A stretch of 64,000 nucleotides of DNA from assembly GCA_040219135.1 (NCBI GenBank), contig JAVJTA010000019.1, forward strand, positions 1 through 64,000, in the 5' to 3' direction. Positions 24,484 through 33,875 of the stretch are shown here, piece after piece. Origin of the DNA: UBA7803 sp040219135 (GTDB taxonomy: Bacteria; Pseudomonadota; Gammaproteobacteria; Pseudomonadales; Azotimanducaceae). The position numbers and the translations under genes are program-made. The notes under the pieces were generated by a model. That model made no database searches and was not told where the DNA came from. It saw nothing but the letters and a program-made list of their open reading frames with translations. The number at the start of each line of letters is the position of its first letter. The first letter of the stretch is position 1.

Positions 24484-25761
24484 TCAGTCGAACAGTTTCC
24501 GTCCCGTCGCGAACAGCAGGTAGAACACCAGACCGAACAGGGTGACGCCGGCGGCGACCCCGAACACCAGCGCCCAGGAGCCGGTGAGTTCGAGGATCAG
24601 ACCGGTGATATAGACGCCGATGATCCCGGGGATGGTACCCGCCGTGTTGGTGATACCCATCAACGTGCCCGCGTACTTCGGCGCCACATCCATGTGGTTC
24701 ACGGCGAAGCCACCGGTAACGAAGGCCGCGAGGGCATTGCCCACCGTCATGATGGTGATTGCCATCCACGCCGTTTCCACATGGCCAACGATGAGCAGCG
24801 CCGCGGAAATGCCGCCGAAACCGATGGTCTGCATGAGCTTGCGCACCCGGGTCACATCCATGCCGCTGGCGATCAGGCGGTCTGCGATGTTGCCGGCGAT
24901 GTTCAGAAAGATGAACGAAGCGATGTGCGGGATCATAGTCACCCAGCCGACCGAGTCGTAGTCGACGCCGAGTCCCTGATTGACGAAGGTCGGCAACCAC
25001 GACAGCAGCACGTACAGCGACCAGTTGTTGCAGAAGTGGGCGACGATGATTGCCCACACCGGCATCGACGTGAGCAGCGCCTTCCACGGCACCGCGTCGG
25101 CCTGGGTCTGGGCGATGACGCCGGCCTCGATGTCGGCGAGTTCCTCTGCCGTGATCCGCGGGTGGTCCGCCGGCTTCGAGGTCACGCTCACGTGCCATAT
25201 CGCGTACCAGAGAACGCCGACCGCGCCGAACAGATAGAACGCCCACTGCCAGCCCAGATGAATGACGATGATCGGCGTCACCACCAGCGCGAACACCGTG
25301 CCGAGCGGAATACCGCTGTTGGCCAGCGCCACGGCGCGCGAGCGCTCGGTCAGGGGCACCCAGCGGCTGTACAGGGTGTAGATGGACGGAAACGTCACCG
25401 CCTCCCCGGTCCCCATGAGGATGCGCACGAGGATCAGCAGCCCGAATCCCGCATAGGCAGCCGGCGGCGTCAGAATCGTGAACAGCGACCACAGCAGCAC
25501 CCCGGCGCCGAGCACGGCCTTGCCGCCGAAGCGGTCGGCGAGGCGCCCGCCCACCACCTGCAGCAGCAGGTAGCCGACGAAGAACGAGGACAGCACGCGG
25601 CCCATCATCTCCGGCGTCCAGGCCATGTCCCGGGCCATGGGAATGATCGCCACGGAGATGTTGACGCGATCGATGTAGCAGACGAATACCGCCAGGAACG
25701 ACAGCAGCACGACGTTGTAACGCCGCGGCCAGACCCCGGGCGCGCGAGTGGTTGCGGTCAT
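24484..25761 (-). CDS. MFS transporter, anion:cation symporter-like
   Basis: 425 residues, 12 helices. The N-terminus RYNVVLLSFLAVFVCYIDRVN followed by ISVAIIPMARDMAWTP, the loop GGRLADRFGGKAVLG and the charged region EAVTFPSIYTLYSRWVP with ERSRAVALANSGIPLG are typical of the anion:cation symporter/SLC17 group that carries organic acids, sugar acids or phosphate. It lies 58 bases after the BCCT gene in the same direction and may belong with the betaine-type carrier and the alpha/beta hydrolase upstream. Confidence 0.88.
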   Translation of the reverse strand: MTATTRAPGVWPRRYNVVLLSFLAVFVCYIDRVNISVAIIPMARDMAWTPEMMGRVLSSFFVGYLLLQVVGGRLADRFGGKAVLGAGVLLWSLFTILTPPAAYAGFGLLILVRILMGTGEAVTFPSIYTLYSRWVPLTERSRAVALANSGIPLGTVFALVVTPIIVIHLGWQWAFYLFGAVGVLWYAIWHVSVTSKPADHPRITAEELADIEAGVIAQTQADAVPWKALLTSMPVWAIIVAHFCNNWSLYVLLSWLPTFVNQGLGVDYDSVGWVTMIPHIASFIFLNIAGNIADRLIASGMDVTRVRKLMQTIGFGGISAALLIVGHVETAWMAITIMTVGNALAAFVTGGFAVNHMDVAPKYAGTLMGITNTAGTIPGIIGVYITGLILELTGSWALVFGVAAGVTLFGLVFYLLFATGRKLFD

Positions 25762-25819
25762 CGGCGACTCCTCTCCCCTGCGCCCGATACCCTAACCCCA
25801 TCCCGGCGCCCAGGCGAGA

Positions 25820-27319
25820 TCATTCGCCGGCGCTGTTCGGGGGCTCCTCGCGCAGGGCGCGATACAGACACCAGGCCATCAGCAGCAGAATCACCGCAAA
25901 CGGCAGCCCCATCACCACCACCGCGCTCTGCAGCGTGTGCAGCCCACCGGCGCCGAGCAGAGCGGCAGCGAGGGCACCGACGACGGCGGCCCAGGTGAGA
26001 CGCAGCGGCACCGGCGCGTCGATCCGGTCGTCCGGACCCGAGGTGAAGTCGGCCAGCACCAGGGCACCCGAATCACCTGAGGTGACGAAGAACACCACCG
26101 CAAGCACGGTGACGACGACGGCACTCAGGCCCGGCCAGGGCAGCTCCTGCAGAAGCAGATAGATGCCGGCGCCCGGGTCACCAAGCGCTGCATCGCCCAG
26201 CTCCGTGAGCCCGGCCATCTGCAGCTCGATGGCGCTGTTTCCGAGTATCGACATCCAGGCCATCATGAACGCCAACGGCAGCGTCAGCGTGCCGATGACG
26301 AAACTGCGGATCGTGCGTCCCCTCGATATCCGTGCGAGAAACAGACCGACGAACGGACCCCAGGCGATCCACCAGGCCCAGAAGAACAACGTCCAGGAAT
26401 TCAGCCATCCGGTGGGCGCATCGAAAGCATAGGTGTCCAACGACAGCTCGACGAAATTGCCCAGGTAATCACCGACGTTCATCAGCAGCGCGTTGATCAG
26501 AAACAGGCTGTCCCCGGCAAGCAGCACGAACAACAGAAAGCCGACCGCCAGCAGCATGTTGAACTCCGACAGCCGGCGGATACCGCGCTCCACGCCCAGG
26601 GCCGCCGACACCCCCGCAAAGGCGACGATGAGCAGCGCCAGCGCCCCCTGCACCAGCGCGTTCTGCGGAATGCCAAAGCGGTCGGTGAGCGCGTAGTTCA
26701 ACTGCAGGATGCCGATTCCCAGACTGGTGGCGAGGCCGAACACAGTGGCGAGCACCGCCGCCACGTCCACCGCGTCGCCGAGAGGGCCGCGCGCGCGGTC
26801 ACCGAGCAGCGGCTGAAGCGCCGAGCGCACGCTGAGCGGCAGGCCGCGGCGGAAGCTGAAGTAACCGAGCGCCATGCCCACCAGCGTGTAGACGCCCCAG
26901 CCCGAGACCCCCCAGTGCAGAAACGTCAGCTGCAGCGCCTGGCGTGCCGCCGCCACGGTTTCGCCGTCGCCGCGCGGCGGCCGCAGATAGTGGGACAGCG
27001 GTTCGGCCACGCAGAAGAACAGGAGATCGATGCCGATCCCTGCGGCGAACAGCATGGCTGCCCAGCTCAGCAGCGGGAACTCGGGCCGCGAGTCCGGCGG
27101 GCCGAGGCGGATGCGCCCGAACCGGGACGCGGCCAGCGCCACGACGAACACCAGATAGACGAGCACAGCCAGGGTGTAGAACCATCCGAAGGTGGCCGCG
27201 GTCCAGGTCAGCGCCGCGCCGATCCAGCGGGCCGCGCCGGACCCATCGACGACCGTCCACAGGAGCAGCGCGCCGATGGCGGCAGCCGATGGAATGACGA
27301 CCCCGCGGCGGACGTTCAC
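25820..27319 (-). CDS. BCCT-family betaine/choline/carnitine transporter
   Basis: 499 residues, 12 helices. The family signature NSWTLFFWAWWIAWGPFVG with LFLARISRGRTIRSF is intact, as are AGIGIDLLFFCVAEPLSHY and LTFLHWGVSGWGVYTL. BCCT carriers take up quaternary ammonium or sulfonium compounds (glycine betaine, choline, carnitine, DMSP) by Na+ or H+ coupling. The C-terminal domain is short, so osmotic sensing of the BetP type is unlikely. It lies 48 bases after the alpha/beta hydrolase and next to the divergent seven-gene operon, so a betaine-like substrate for that region is plausible (inference). Confidence 0.92.
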   Translation of the reverse strand: MNVRRGVVIPSAAAIGALLLWTVVDGSGAARWIGAALTWTAATFGWFYTLAVLVYLVFVVALAASRFGRIRLGPPDSRPEFPLLSWAAMLFAAGIGIDLLFFCVAEPLSHYLRPPRGDGETVAAARQALQLTFLHWGVSGWGVYTLVGMALGYFSFRRGLPLSVRSALQPLLGDRARGPLGDAVDVAAVLATVFGLATSLGIGILQLNYALTDRFGIPQNALVQGALALLIVAFAGVSAALGVERGIRRLSEFNMLLAVGFLLFVLLAGDSLFLINALLMNVGDYLGNFVELSLDTYAFDAPTGWLNSWTLFFWAWWIAWGPFVGLFLARISRGRTIRSFVIGTLTLPLAFMMAWMSILGNSAIELQMAGLTELGDAALGDPGAGIYLLLQELPWPGLSAVVVTVLAVVFFVTSGDSGALVLADFTSGPDDRIDAPVPLRLTWAAVVGALAAALLGAGGLHTLQSAVVVMGLPFAVILLLMAWCLYRALREEPPNSAGE

Positions 27320-27367
27320 GGCGCCGCAGAGATCGCGCGCGCGGCCGGGCGCCCGTCAGCCTTCGCG

Positions 27368-28141
27368 CTACCCAAGCGCGCTACGCAGAAATGCGAGCAC
27401 GGCGGCGTTGAACGCCTCCGGCTGATCGATATTGGCGGCATGGCCGGCGCCGTCGAGGACCACACGCTCGGCGTTGGCGATCTTGTTCGCCATGTAGTCC
27501 GTGGGGATCCGGAACGGCTCATCGTCGGCGCCCACCAGCACCAGCGTCGGTACCTGAATGGTCGCCAGCGAACGCATGATCCGGTCGTCCACCTGGGCCA
27601 GCATGCCGCGCGCGGCGTGGGCCAGACCCTGGGCGGATCGATGCTGGCTGATCCGCACCTCGTGACCGTCGCCCAGCGCCGCCAGGCCGTCGGACTCGAG
27701 CGCCCGGGCCCGCGCCTCCGCGGTCCGGTTCCAGCCGGCACGGCCCTGTGGGTTGCGGTATCCGGGACCGGTGTCGAACAGCATCAGTGCGTGCGTGCGC
27801 TGCGGGTGATCGAGATGGAACGCCAGGCTCATGTAGCCGCCGAGGGACAGACCGCCGATCACCGCACGATCGACCTCGCAGGCGTCGAGCAGCGCCGCCA
27901 TGTCGGCCACCGTCAATGCCTCGGAGTAGGCCGCCGGATCGTCGGGGCTGTCGGAACGGCCATGGCCGCGCATGTCCCAGATGATCAGGTGATGGTCCGC
28001 CGTCAGTGCCTCGATCTGGCCCTGCCACATCGCCGACGTGGCGCTGTAGCCGTGGCTCAACAGCATCGTCGGCGCAGATTTTCGCGCGCAGCCATGGTGC
28101 TCGTAGTAGATCTCGACGCCGTCGCGGCGGATGCTGCTCAT
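27368..28141 (-). CDS. Alpha/beta hydrolase
   Basis: 257 residues from ATG 28141, preceded by GAGGAG at about 8 bases; the in-frame extension to 28213 lacks support. It has the HG oxyanion motif LLSHGYSATSAMW, the region DMRGHGRSDSP, the nucleophile elbow GGLSLGGYM (Ser in GLSLGG), the acid near VGADDEPF and the catalytic His in GAGHAANIDQP. It looks like the small enol-lactonase/ester hydrolase (PcaD-like) group. Substrate unknown. It heads a minus operon with BCCT and MFS carriers and is divergent from the oxygenase operon. Confidence 0.9.
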   Translation of the reverse strand: MSSIRRDGVEIYYEHHGCARKSAPTMLLSHGYSATSAMWQGQIEALTADHHLIIWDMRGHGRSDSPDDPAAYSEALTVADMAALLDACEVDRAVIGGLSLGGYMSLAFHLDHPQRTHALMLFDTGPGYRNPQGRAGWNRTAEARARALESDGLAALGDGHEVRISQHRSAQGLAHAARGMLAQVDDRIMRSLATIQVPTLVLVGADDEPFRIPTDYMANKIANAERVVLDGAGHAANIDQPEAFNAAVLAFLRSALG

Positions 28142-28263
28142 GCCTGCTCCTCGAGTCACCGAACGCCACGGATATCGCGCTTTCCCGGGTAAGTCAACAC
28201 GGCGTCTGGACAATCCCCGTGGAATCGAGCACGGTTCACCGTGAGACCCTCAGACGCAACGCC

Positions 28264-29124
28264 ATGCAGACTTCCGACTCCAGAGCCATCGTCGATTCGC
28301 CGGCACCGCCATGGTGCCGCGCCGCGCTCAACTACGTGGCGGGCGATAGCGTGGGCGGCGTGGCGACCCGGGCCGTCACCGTTACGGTAGCCGACGGCCG
28401 CCAGGCGCGCCTGCCGGGTTGGGAGAGCGCCGGCTTCGAACTCGTCGAGCACGCCTCGCAGGTGCAGAACTGGGACGACGATGACGAGATCGAACGGGTG
28501 CACTACGCGGAGATTGCCGCCCTGGCACAGGCCCTCAGCGGCTGCGACCACGCTCTGGTCGCAGGCCACATCCGCCGCAATCCGGAGGAAGCCGCGCGGC
28601 ACGCGGATCTCGGTCCCATCGCCTTCGTTCACTCGGATTTCGCCGCCAGCTACGGCGAGCTGATCCGCGGCCTGTACCGCGATCCGAAACCGGAGTCGCG
28701 GCGCGCGCTCGAGCGCGCCGGCATCACCGCCGAGGCGGTGGTGAACGCGCGCCGTTTGCTGATTCTGCAGTTCTGGCGCAATACCGGACCGCAGACGATG
28801 GATCTGCCCATCGCGTTCTGCGACGCCCGCAGCGTGCCGGCGACCGATCTGCGGACGCTGCCGGTCAGCGACTACGCGGGCGGCGGGTTCGACTTCGACA
28901 CCCTCGGCGTCGTGGCGCCCGAGGATCCCGCGCGCCACCAGTGGTACGGGTTTCCTGGGCTCGGCAGAGACGAGGTGGTCGCCTTCCGTACCTACGACAG
29001 CGCCCGCCTGGATCGCGGCGAACCTTTCTGGACGCCGCACTCCGCGTTTGCCGATCCCACCGTGGCGCCCGGTCGACCAAGCCGCCGCAGCATCGAACTG
29101 CGCGCCACCTGCCTGTTCCGGTGA
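28264..29124 (+). CDS. CmcJ/NvfI-family Fe(II)/2-oxoglutarate-type oxygenase
   Basis: 286 residues from ATG 28264. It shows the CmcJ-like pattern: a long N-terminal part, FVHSDFAASYGEL (His-x-Asp metal pair), LILQFWRNTG, DLPIAFCDARSV, WYGFPGLGRDEVVAFRTYDS and the distal His with Arg in TPHSAFADP/RRSIELRATCLF. CmcJ takes part in cephamycin 7-alpha-methoxylation and fungal relatives modify meroterpenoids; the substrate here is unknown. The stop TGA lies in the GTGA overlap with the next gene. This is the first gene of a seven-gene operon, divergent from the hydrolase with 122 bases between. Confidence 0.8.
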   Translation: MQTSDSRAIVDSPAPPWCRAALNYVAGDSVGGVATRAVTVTVADGRQARLPGWESAGFELVEHASQVQNWDDDDEIERVHYAEIAALAQALSGCDHALVAGHIRRNPEEAARHADLGPIAFVHSDFAASYGELIRGLYRDPKPESRRALERAGITAEAVVNARRLLILQFWRNTGPQTMDLPIAFCDARSVPATDLRTLPVSDYAGGGFDFDTLGVVAPEDPARHQWYGFPGLGRDEVVAFRTYDSARLDRGEPFWTPHSAFADPTVAPGRPSRRSIELRATCLFR

Positions 29125-30152
29125 GCGGCCGGTCGCCACCCCGACCGCGCCGGCTCGGCGCCGCCGCCCGACGCTGGCTGCTGCTGGCGTCTTTGCTGGT
29201 GCCCGCGCCTGCGTACCTGCTTGCGACGACGGTCGTGGCGGGCCCGGTCGCGGCCGAGGAACCCGGCCAGGGCGTGCAGAACCGCGGTGCGGGCAAGAAC
29301 AACTGGTGGGACGCCCTGCCCCGGCCGGCCTGGGCAGCCTTCGAACGGGTGGCCGAAGACGTGGCCTGGTACGAGATCTACCGCATCCGGCCGGGGGTGT
29401 TCGCCATCTACGAGCCCGGCCAGTTCGAGGAAGTGATTTCCTATCTGATCCTCGGCGATACGCGCGCCCTGCTGTTCGACACGGGGCTCGGCATCGGCGA
29501 CATGTCAGCGGCGGTGGCCGCGGTGACCGCACTGCCGGTGACGGTGATCAATTCCCACAGCCACTACGATCACGTCGGCGGCAATCACCTGTTCCCCGGC
29601 GTCCATGCCGGCGATACCGACTTCACCCGGGCGCGCAGCGCCGGCGCCCCGCACGAGGCGGTGGCGGAAGTCGTATCGGACGCCTGGATCTGGAAGCCGC
29701 TGCCAGCCGGTTTCGATCGCGCCGCCTATCGCATCGAGCCCTACCGCATCGACGGCTTCGTCGACGAAGGCCGCGTGTTCGATCTGGGCGGCCGCCGGCT
29801 CGAAGTACTGCTCACGCCGGGACACGCGCCGGACTCGCTGTGTCTGCTCGACCGCGACAACCGTCTGCTGTTCACCGGCGACACCTTCTACCCGGCACCG
29901 CTCTACACCCACACCGAGGGCGCCGACTTCGCCCGCTACCGCGACTCCGCCCGGCGCCTCGCCGAACTCGAACCGTTGGTCGACTACCTGCTGCCGGGCC
30001 ACAATGTTCCCTGGGTCTCGAGCGCGTATCTCAAGGCGATGGCCCGCGCCTTCGACGCGGTGGCCGCGGGCAGCGCCGACTACGACGTTACCGACGGGCT
30101 GCGCGAGTACGACTTCGACGGCTTCTCCATCCTGGTTCGCGACGACGGCTGA
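29121..30152 (+). CDS. Exported metallo-beta-lactamase-fold hydrolase
   Basis: 343 residues from GTG 29121 overlapping the oxygenase stop. A signal sequence or anchor (about 16-44) precedes an MBL domain with HSHYDHVGGN (Zn ligands), later HAPDSLCLLD, LLFTGDTFY and LLPGHN. An aspartate replaces none of the visible ligands, so activity is likely. It is a periplasmic hydrolase; MBL folds cut lactams, thioesters, sulfates or lactones. The distinctive RNNWWDALPRP-like region near residue 60 is common in a group of secreted MBL proteins of unknown function. Second gene of the operon. Confidence 0.85.
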   Translation: MSGRSPPRPRRLGAAARRWLLLASLLVPAPAYLLATTVVAGPVAAEEPGQGVQNRGAGKNNWWDALPRPAWAAFERVAEDVAWYEIYRIRPGVFAIYEPGQFEEVISYLILGDTRALLFDTGLGIGDMSAAVAAVTALPVTVINSHSHYDHVGGNHLFPGVHAGDTDFTRARSAGAPHEAVAEVVSDAWIWKPLPAGFDRAAYRIEPYRIDGFVDEGRVFDLGGRRLEVLLTPGHAPDSLCLLDRDNRLLFTGDTFYPAPLYTHTEGADFARYRDSARRLAELEPLVDYLLPGHNVPWVSSAYLKAMARAFDAVAAGSADYDVTDGLREYDFDGFSILVRDDG

Positions 30153-30162
30153 AGGAAACCGC

Positions 30163-31587
30163 ATGGGCGACGAAATCAACAACCGCTACTTCGACGCCGA
30201 GCACTTCAGCGCCTTTCGCGCCGCGCTGGATGCGGAACAGGAACTGCTGCGCGAACACTTCAGACGCAACGAGTTCAGCCACCGCGGCGACGTGGCCGGC
30301 TTCGAACTCGAAGCCTGGCTGGTGGACCCCCAGGGCGATCCCCTGCCGCGCAACGGCGAGTTTCTCGAGCGCCTCGGCAACCCGCTGGTGGTACCGGAGC
30401 TCGCCGCGTACAACGTGGAATTGAACGGCAGCCCGTCGTCCATCGGCGGCAAGGTGTTTTCGCGCCTGTACGACGAGCTCAGCGCCACCTGGGGCGCCTG
30501 TCAGCGCACCGCCCGGGAGATGGGCTGTGGCCTGGTCACCATCGGCATCCTGCCCACGGTGAAAAAGGCGATGCTCGACTCCGCGCACATGTCCTCGATG
30601 CAGCGCTACCACTCGCTGAACGATCGGGTCATGGCGCTGCGCGACGGACGACCGCTTGCCGTCGAGATCGAGGGTGAGGTCCCGCTCTCGACAACCCACC
30701 CCGACGTGATGCTCGAGGCAGCGGCCACCTCGTTTCAGATCCACCTGCAGTGCCGGCGCGACCGGGTCAGCCGGGACTTCAACGCGAGCCTCGCCGTGTC
30801 CGCGCCGATGGTGGCCGTCAGTGCCAACTCGCCGTTTCTGTTCGGACACACGCTCTGGGACGAGACCCGTATTCCGCTCTTTGAGCAGGCCGTGGACGTG
30901 GGCGATCGCTATCTGCCCCGGGTCAGCTTCGGCACCGACTACATACACGAATCGCTGCTCGAAATCTTCGAGGAGAACTATGCGGACCACATGATCCTGC
31001 TGCCCGCCGTGCAGAACAGCGCGCCCGGCAAGTTTGCCCACGTGCGCTTTCACAACGGCACGCTGTGGCGCTGGAACCGGCCGCTGATCGGCTTCGATTT
31101 CGACGGCCAGATACACCTGCGCATCGAACACCGGGTCGTACCGGCGGGTCCGACCCTGCGCGACAGCATCGCCAACGCCGCGTTCTTTTATGGCCTGATC
31201 TACGGGCTCGGCACCTGGAAGACGCCCATCGAAGCGCAGCTGCCGTTCGCCAAGGCCCGGGACAACTTCTACGGCGCTGCGCGCTACGGTCTCAACGCCC
31301 GACTGCTGTGGCCGTCCGAACGCGGGGATCGGGACATCGGCGTGCGCCAGCTGGTGCTGGAGGAACTGCTGCCGCTGGCCAGGCGAGGCCTGCAGAGCCG
31401 CGGCATTCCGGACCCGGAGATCGACGAGTACCTGGACATCATCGGCGCCCGGGTCGATACCTCGCAGAACGGCGCCGCCTGGCAGCGGCGCTGGGTAGCC
31501 ATGCACGGCATCGACCTGCACGAGCTGGTACAGGCCTATCTGGAGCGCCAGGAACGCGGCGACCCGGTGCACACCTGGTCGCTGTGA
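30163..31587 (+). CDS. GCS2-family (glutamate-cysteine ligase-like) carboxylate-amine ligase
   Basis: 474 residues from ATG 30163 (AAGGA 8 bases upstream, 10 bases after the hydrolase stop). It has the GCS2 features: GFELEAWLVDPQGD, VPELAAYNVELNGSP, LVTIGILPT, TSFQIHLQC, PMVAVSANSPFLFGHTLWDE and RIEHRVVPAGPT. These enzymes join an amino acid to glutamate's gamma-carboxyl with ATP; family members include GshA-like and EgtA-like ligases. No second glutathione gene lies nearby, and the substrate amine is unknown. Third gene of the operon, overlapping the next by GTGA. Confidence 0.85.
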   Translation: MGDEINNRYFDAEHFSAFRAALDAEQELLREHFRRNEFSHRGDVAGFELEAWLVDPQGDPLPRNGEFLERLGNPLVVPELAAYNVELNGSPSSIGGKVFSRLYDELSATWGACQRTAREMGCGLVTIGILPTVKKAMLDSAHMSSMQRYHSLNDRVMALRDGRPLAVEIEGEVPLSTTHPDVMLEAAATSFQIHLQCRRDRVSRDFNASLAVSAPMVAVSANSPFLFGHTLWDETRIPLFEQAVDVGDRYLPRVSFGTDYIHESLLEIFEENYADHMILLPAVQNSAPGKFAHVRFHNGTLWRWNRPLIGFDFDGQIHLRIEHRVVPAGPTLRDSIANAAFFYGLIYGLGTWKTPIEAQLPFAKARDNFYGAARYGLNARLLWPSERGDRDIGVRQLVLEELLPLARRGLQSRGIPDPEIDEYLDIIGARVDTSQNGAAWQRRWVAMHGIDLHELVQAYLERQERGDPVHTWSL

Positions 31588-32606
31588 GGCAGACGCTGCG
31601 CACATTCGATGGCCAGCCGGCCGGGCTCGCGGCACTGCAGGCGCGAGAACTCGCCGCCGCCCTGGGCGGGCCCGCGCTGATCCGTATTCCCGGCCGCCAG
31701 GAACCACCGCTGCTGGTCTCGGTCCTTCTGCACGGCAACGAAACCAGCGGTTGGGACGGTGTGCGTCGACTGCTCAGCGAAGCGGCGCCGCTGCCGCGCA
31801 GCCTGGTGCTGTTCATCGGCAACGTCCATGCCGCCGCCGCCGGCGTGCGGACGCTGCCGGGTCAGCAGGACTACAACCGCATCTGGCAGGGCGCTGACGG
31901 CGCCGAAGGGGCCCTGGCCGCCGCCGTTCTCGAGGCGCTGGGTGCAGGGGAGGTGTTCGCTTCGCTGGATCTGCACAACAACACCGGCCACAACCCCCAC
32001 TACGCGGTGCTCACCCACCTGACCCCCGACAACCTTGCCCTCGCCTATCTGTTCGACGACAAAGCCGTGTACGTGCGCGAGCCCGCCACGGTGATGACCC
32101 GCGCGCTGGTGAGCCGCGGCCCGGCGGCGGCGCTCGAGCTCGGCCCGATCGGCGATCCGCGCTGCGACGACCGCGCCTTCGACATCGTCAAGCGCTGCCT
32201 GGCGCTCACGCGGATTCCACCCGCTGACGCCGGGCAGATGCAGCTGTTCCGCAGCGAAGCGCGCGTTCACGTGACCGAGGACACGCCCTTCTCCTTCGTC
32301 GGCGATGGCATCGCCACGCCACTCCTGCTGACCGGTGGCCTGGAGGCAGTGAACTTCCACGAACTCGCAACCGGCACCGAGTTCGCCCGCAGCGCCGGCG
32401 GGCTGTCGACGCTGCGCGTGCTGGACGTGCAGCATCGCGACGTCACCGCCGACTACTTCGCTGCCGACGGGGATCGGATCACCCTGCGCGCCCCGGTCAT
32501 ACCGGCCATGTACACCACCGATCCGGCGGTAGTCCGCCAGGACTGTTTGTGCTATTTCATGGAACGCATGAGCCCGCTGCCACCCGGCAGCGCCCACACG
32601 GAGTAG
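31584..32606 (+). CDS. AstE/aspartoacylase-family zinc deacylase
   Basis: 340 residues from GTG 31584, overlapping the ligase stop. The M14-type zinc site of the succinylglutamate desuccinylase/aspartoacylase family is visible: LLHGNETSG (His and Glu) and LDLHNNTGHNPHY (His). ALELGPIGDP and the C-terminal glycine-rich swapped domain follow. It would hydrolyse an N-acyl amino acid (amide bond), or act in the reverse sense on a product of the ligase. It directly follows a glutamate ligase, which suggests that this pathway makes and breaks an acyl-amino acid bond. Confidence 0.83.
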   Translation: MRQTLRTFDGQPAGLAALQARELAAALGGPALIRIPGRQEPPLLVSVLLHGNETSGWDGVRRLLSEAAPLPRSLVLFIGNVHAAAAGVRTLPGQQDYNRIWQGADGAEGALAAAVLEALGAGEVFASLDLHNNTGHNPHYAVLTHLTPDNLALAYLFDDKAVYVREPATVMTRALVSRGPAAALELGPIGDPRCDDRAFDIVKRCLALTRIPPADAGQMQLFRSEARVHVTEDTPFSFVGDGIATPLLLTGGLEAVNFHELATGTEFARSAGGLSTLRVLDVQHRDVTADYFAADGDRITLRAPVIPAMYTTDPAVVRQDCLCYFMERMSPLPPGSAHTE

Positions 32607-32609
32607 CCC

Positions 32610-33875
32610 GTGACGGACGGCACTAGGCCACCGCCGGCGGCCGGTAACGGTCTTCTCGACCGACGTCTCTTTCTCACCGGCGGCGCCGCGGCCCTGGCCG
32701 GACTCGGCATCGCCCAGGCTCGCGCCGCCGAGGCGCCGCGCCAACCCTGGGCGCGGGTACCGGGCGCCCCGATGAGCGGGTACGGCAGCCGCTCGCGCTT
32801 CGAGGAGCACGTTCAGCGGGTCGGCATCGGCGCGCAGCCGGGCACCAGCGGCAGCGGCGCCTCGCGCACGCCGCTCGAACACCTGGAAGGCACCATCACG
32901 CCCAACGGTCTCGGGTTCGAGCGCCATCACAGCGGCGTTCCCGACATCGACCCGGAACGCCACGAACTGCTGATCCACGGCCGCGTGCGCCGCCCGCTGC
33001 GTTTCTCCATGGCGGCCCTCGCCCGCTACCCGCTGGTCACCCGCACGTACTTTCTCGAGTGCTCGGGCAACAGCGGCGTGCTGGCAACCGCCCCGGAGCC
33101 GCCGGACCGGGGCTGCGGCGAGCTCCACGGCCTGATCTCCGCCAGCGAGTACACGGGCATTCCGCTCGCCGCACTGCTGGACGAGGCGGGCCCGCTGAAA
33201 GACGCCGCCTGGGTGGTGGCCGAAGGCGACGACGCCGCGCGCATGAGTCGCAGCGTGCCGCTGGTCAAAGCCCTGGACGATGCCATGCTCGTGCTCTACC
33301 AGAACGGCGAACGCCTGCGCCCGGAGCACGGCTACCCGCTGCGCCTGCTGTTGCCAGGCTACGAGGGCAACATGAGCGTCAAATGGCTGCGCCGCCTGGA
33401 CATAACCGCGCAGCCGGCCATGAGCCGCGACGAGACCTCGAAGTACTCGGATCTGCAGGCAGACGGCAGCGCGCTGCTGTTCACTTTTCCCATGGCGGTA
33501 AAGTCGGTGATCACCTCGCCGTCCCCCGGCCTCGATCTGCACGGCCCCGGCCTGTATCAGATATCCGGACTCGCCTGGTCGGGTCATGGAGCGATCCGAT
33601 CCGTGCAGGTCTCGGCGGACGGTGGCCGCAGCTGGGCCGCCGCGCAGCTCGATTCGCCCGGCAGCGCGCTGGGCCTGACCCGGTTCCGCGCCGCCTGGCG
33701 CTGGAACGGCGCCCCGACCCGGCTGCTGAGCCGCGCCACCGACCACAGCGGCGCCACGCAACCCGACCGCGCCGACTGGCTGGCGCGCCATGGCGGCAGC
33801 GCGTTCTATCACTACAACGCCATCCAGGCCTGGGGCATCGATGCCGATGGACGAGCGCGCAATGTTTATGCGTGA
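32610..33875 (+). CDS. soxC: SoxC/SorA-type molybdenum sulfite dehydrogenase
   Basis: 421 residues from GTG 32610. A twin-arginine signal (DRRLFLTGGAAALAG, about residues 17-40) is followed by the sulfite oxidase fold. The molybdenum-ligating Cys is in TYFLECSGNSG; GCGELHGLISASEYTGIPLA, RLRPEHGYPLRLLLPGYEGNMSVKWL and the dimerisation domain (WSGHGAIRSVQVSADGGRSW) follow. SoxC and SorA oxidise sulfite or a bound sulfane group in the periplasm, passing electrons to a cytochrome. No other sox genes are here; the cytochrome follows with an overlap. 3 bases after the deacylase stop. Confidence 0.92.
   Translation: MTDGTRPPPAAGNGLLDRRLFLTGGAAALAGLGIAQARAAEAPRQPWARVPGAPMSGYGSRSRFEEHVQRVGIGAQPGTSGSGASRTPLEHLEGTITPNGLGFERHHSGVPDIDPERHELLIHGRVRRPLRFSMAALARYPLVTRTYFLECSGNSGVLATAPEPPDRGCGELHGLISASEYTGIPLAALLDEAGPLKDAAWVVAEGDDAARMSRSVPLVKALDDAMLVLYQNGERLRPEHGYPLRLLLPGYEGNMSVKWLRRLDITAQPAMSRDETSKYSDLQADGSALLFTFPMAVKSVITSPSPGLDLHGPGLYQISGLAWSGHGAIRSVQVSADGGRSWAAAQLDSPGSALGLTRFRAAWRWNGAPTRLLSRATDHSGATQPDRADWLARHGGSAFYHYNAIQAWGIDADGRARNVYA

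Noticed and set aside
24694..25998. Plus-strand open frame opposite the MFS gene
   Set aside because: Histidine/arginine-rich shadow of a transporter gene with no Shine-Dalgarno.
33026..33286. Small minus-strand frame inside the sulfite dehydrogenase gene
   Set aside because: Shadow; Ser/Ala-rich composition with no domain.
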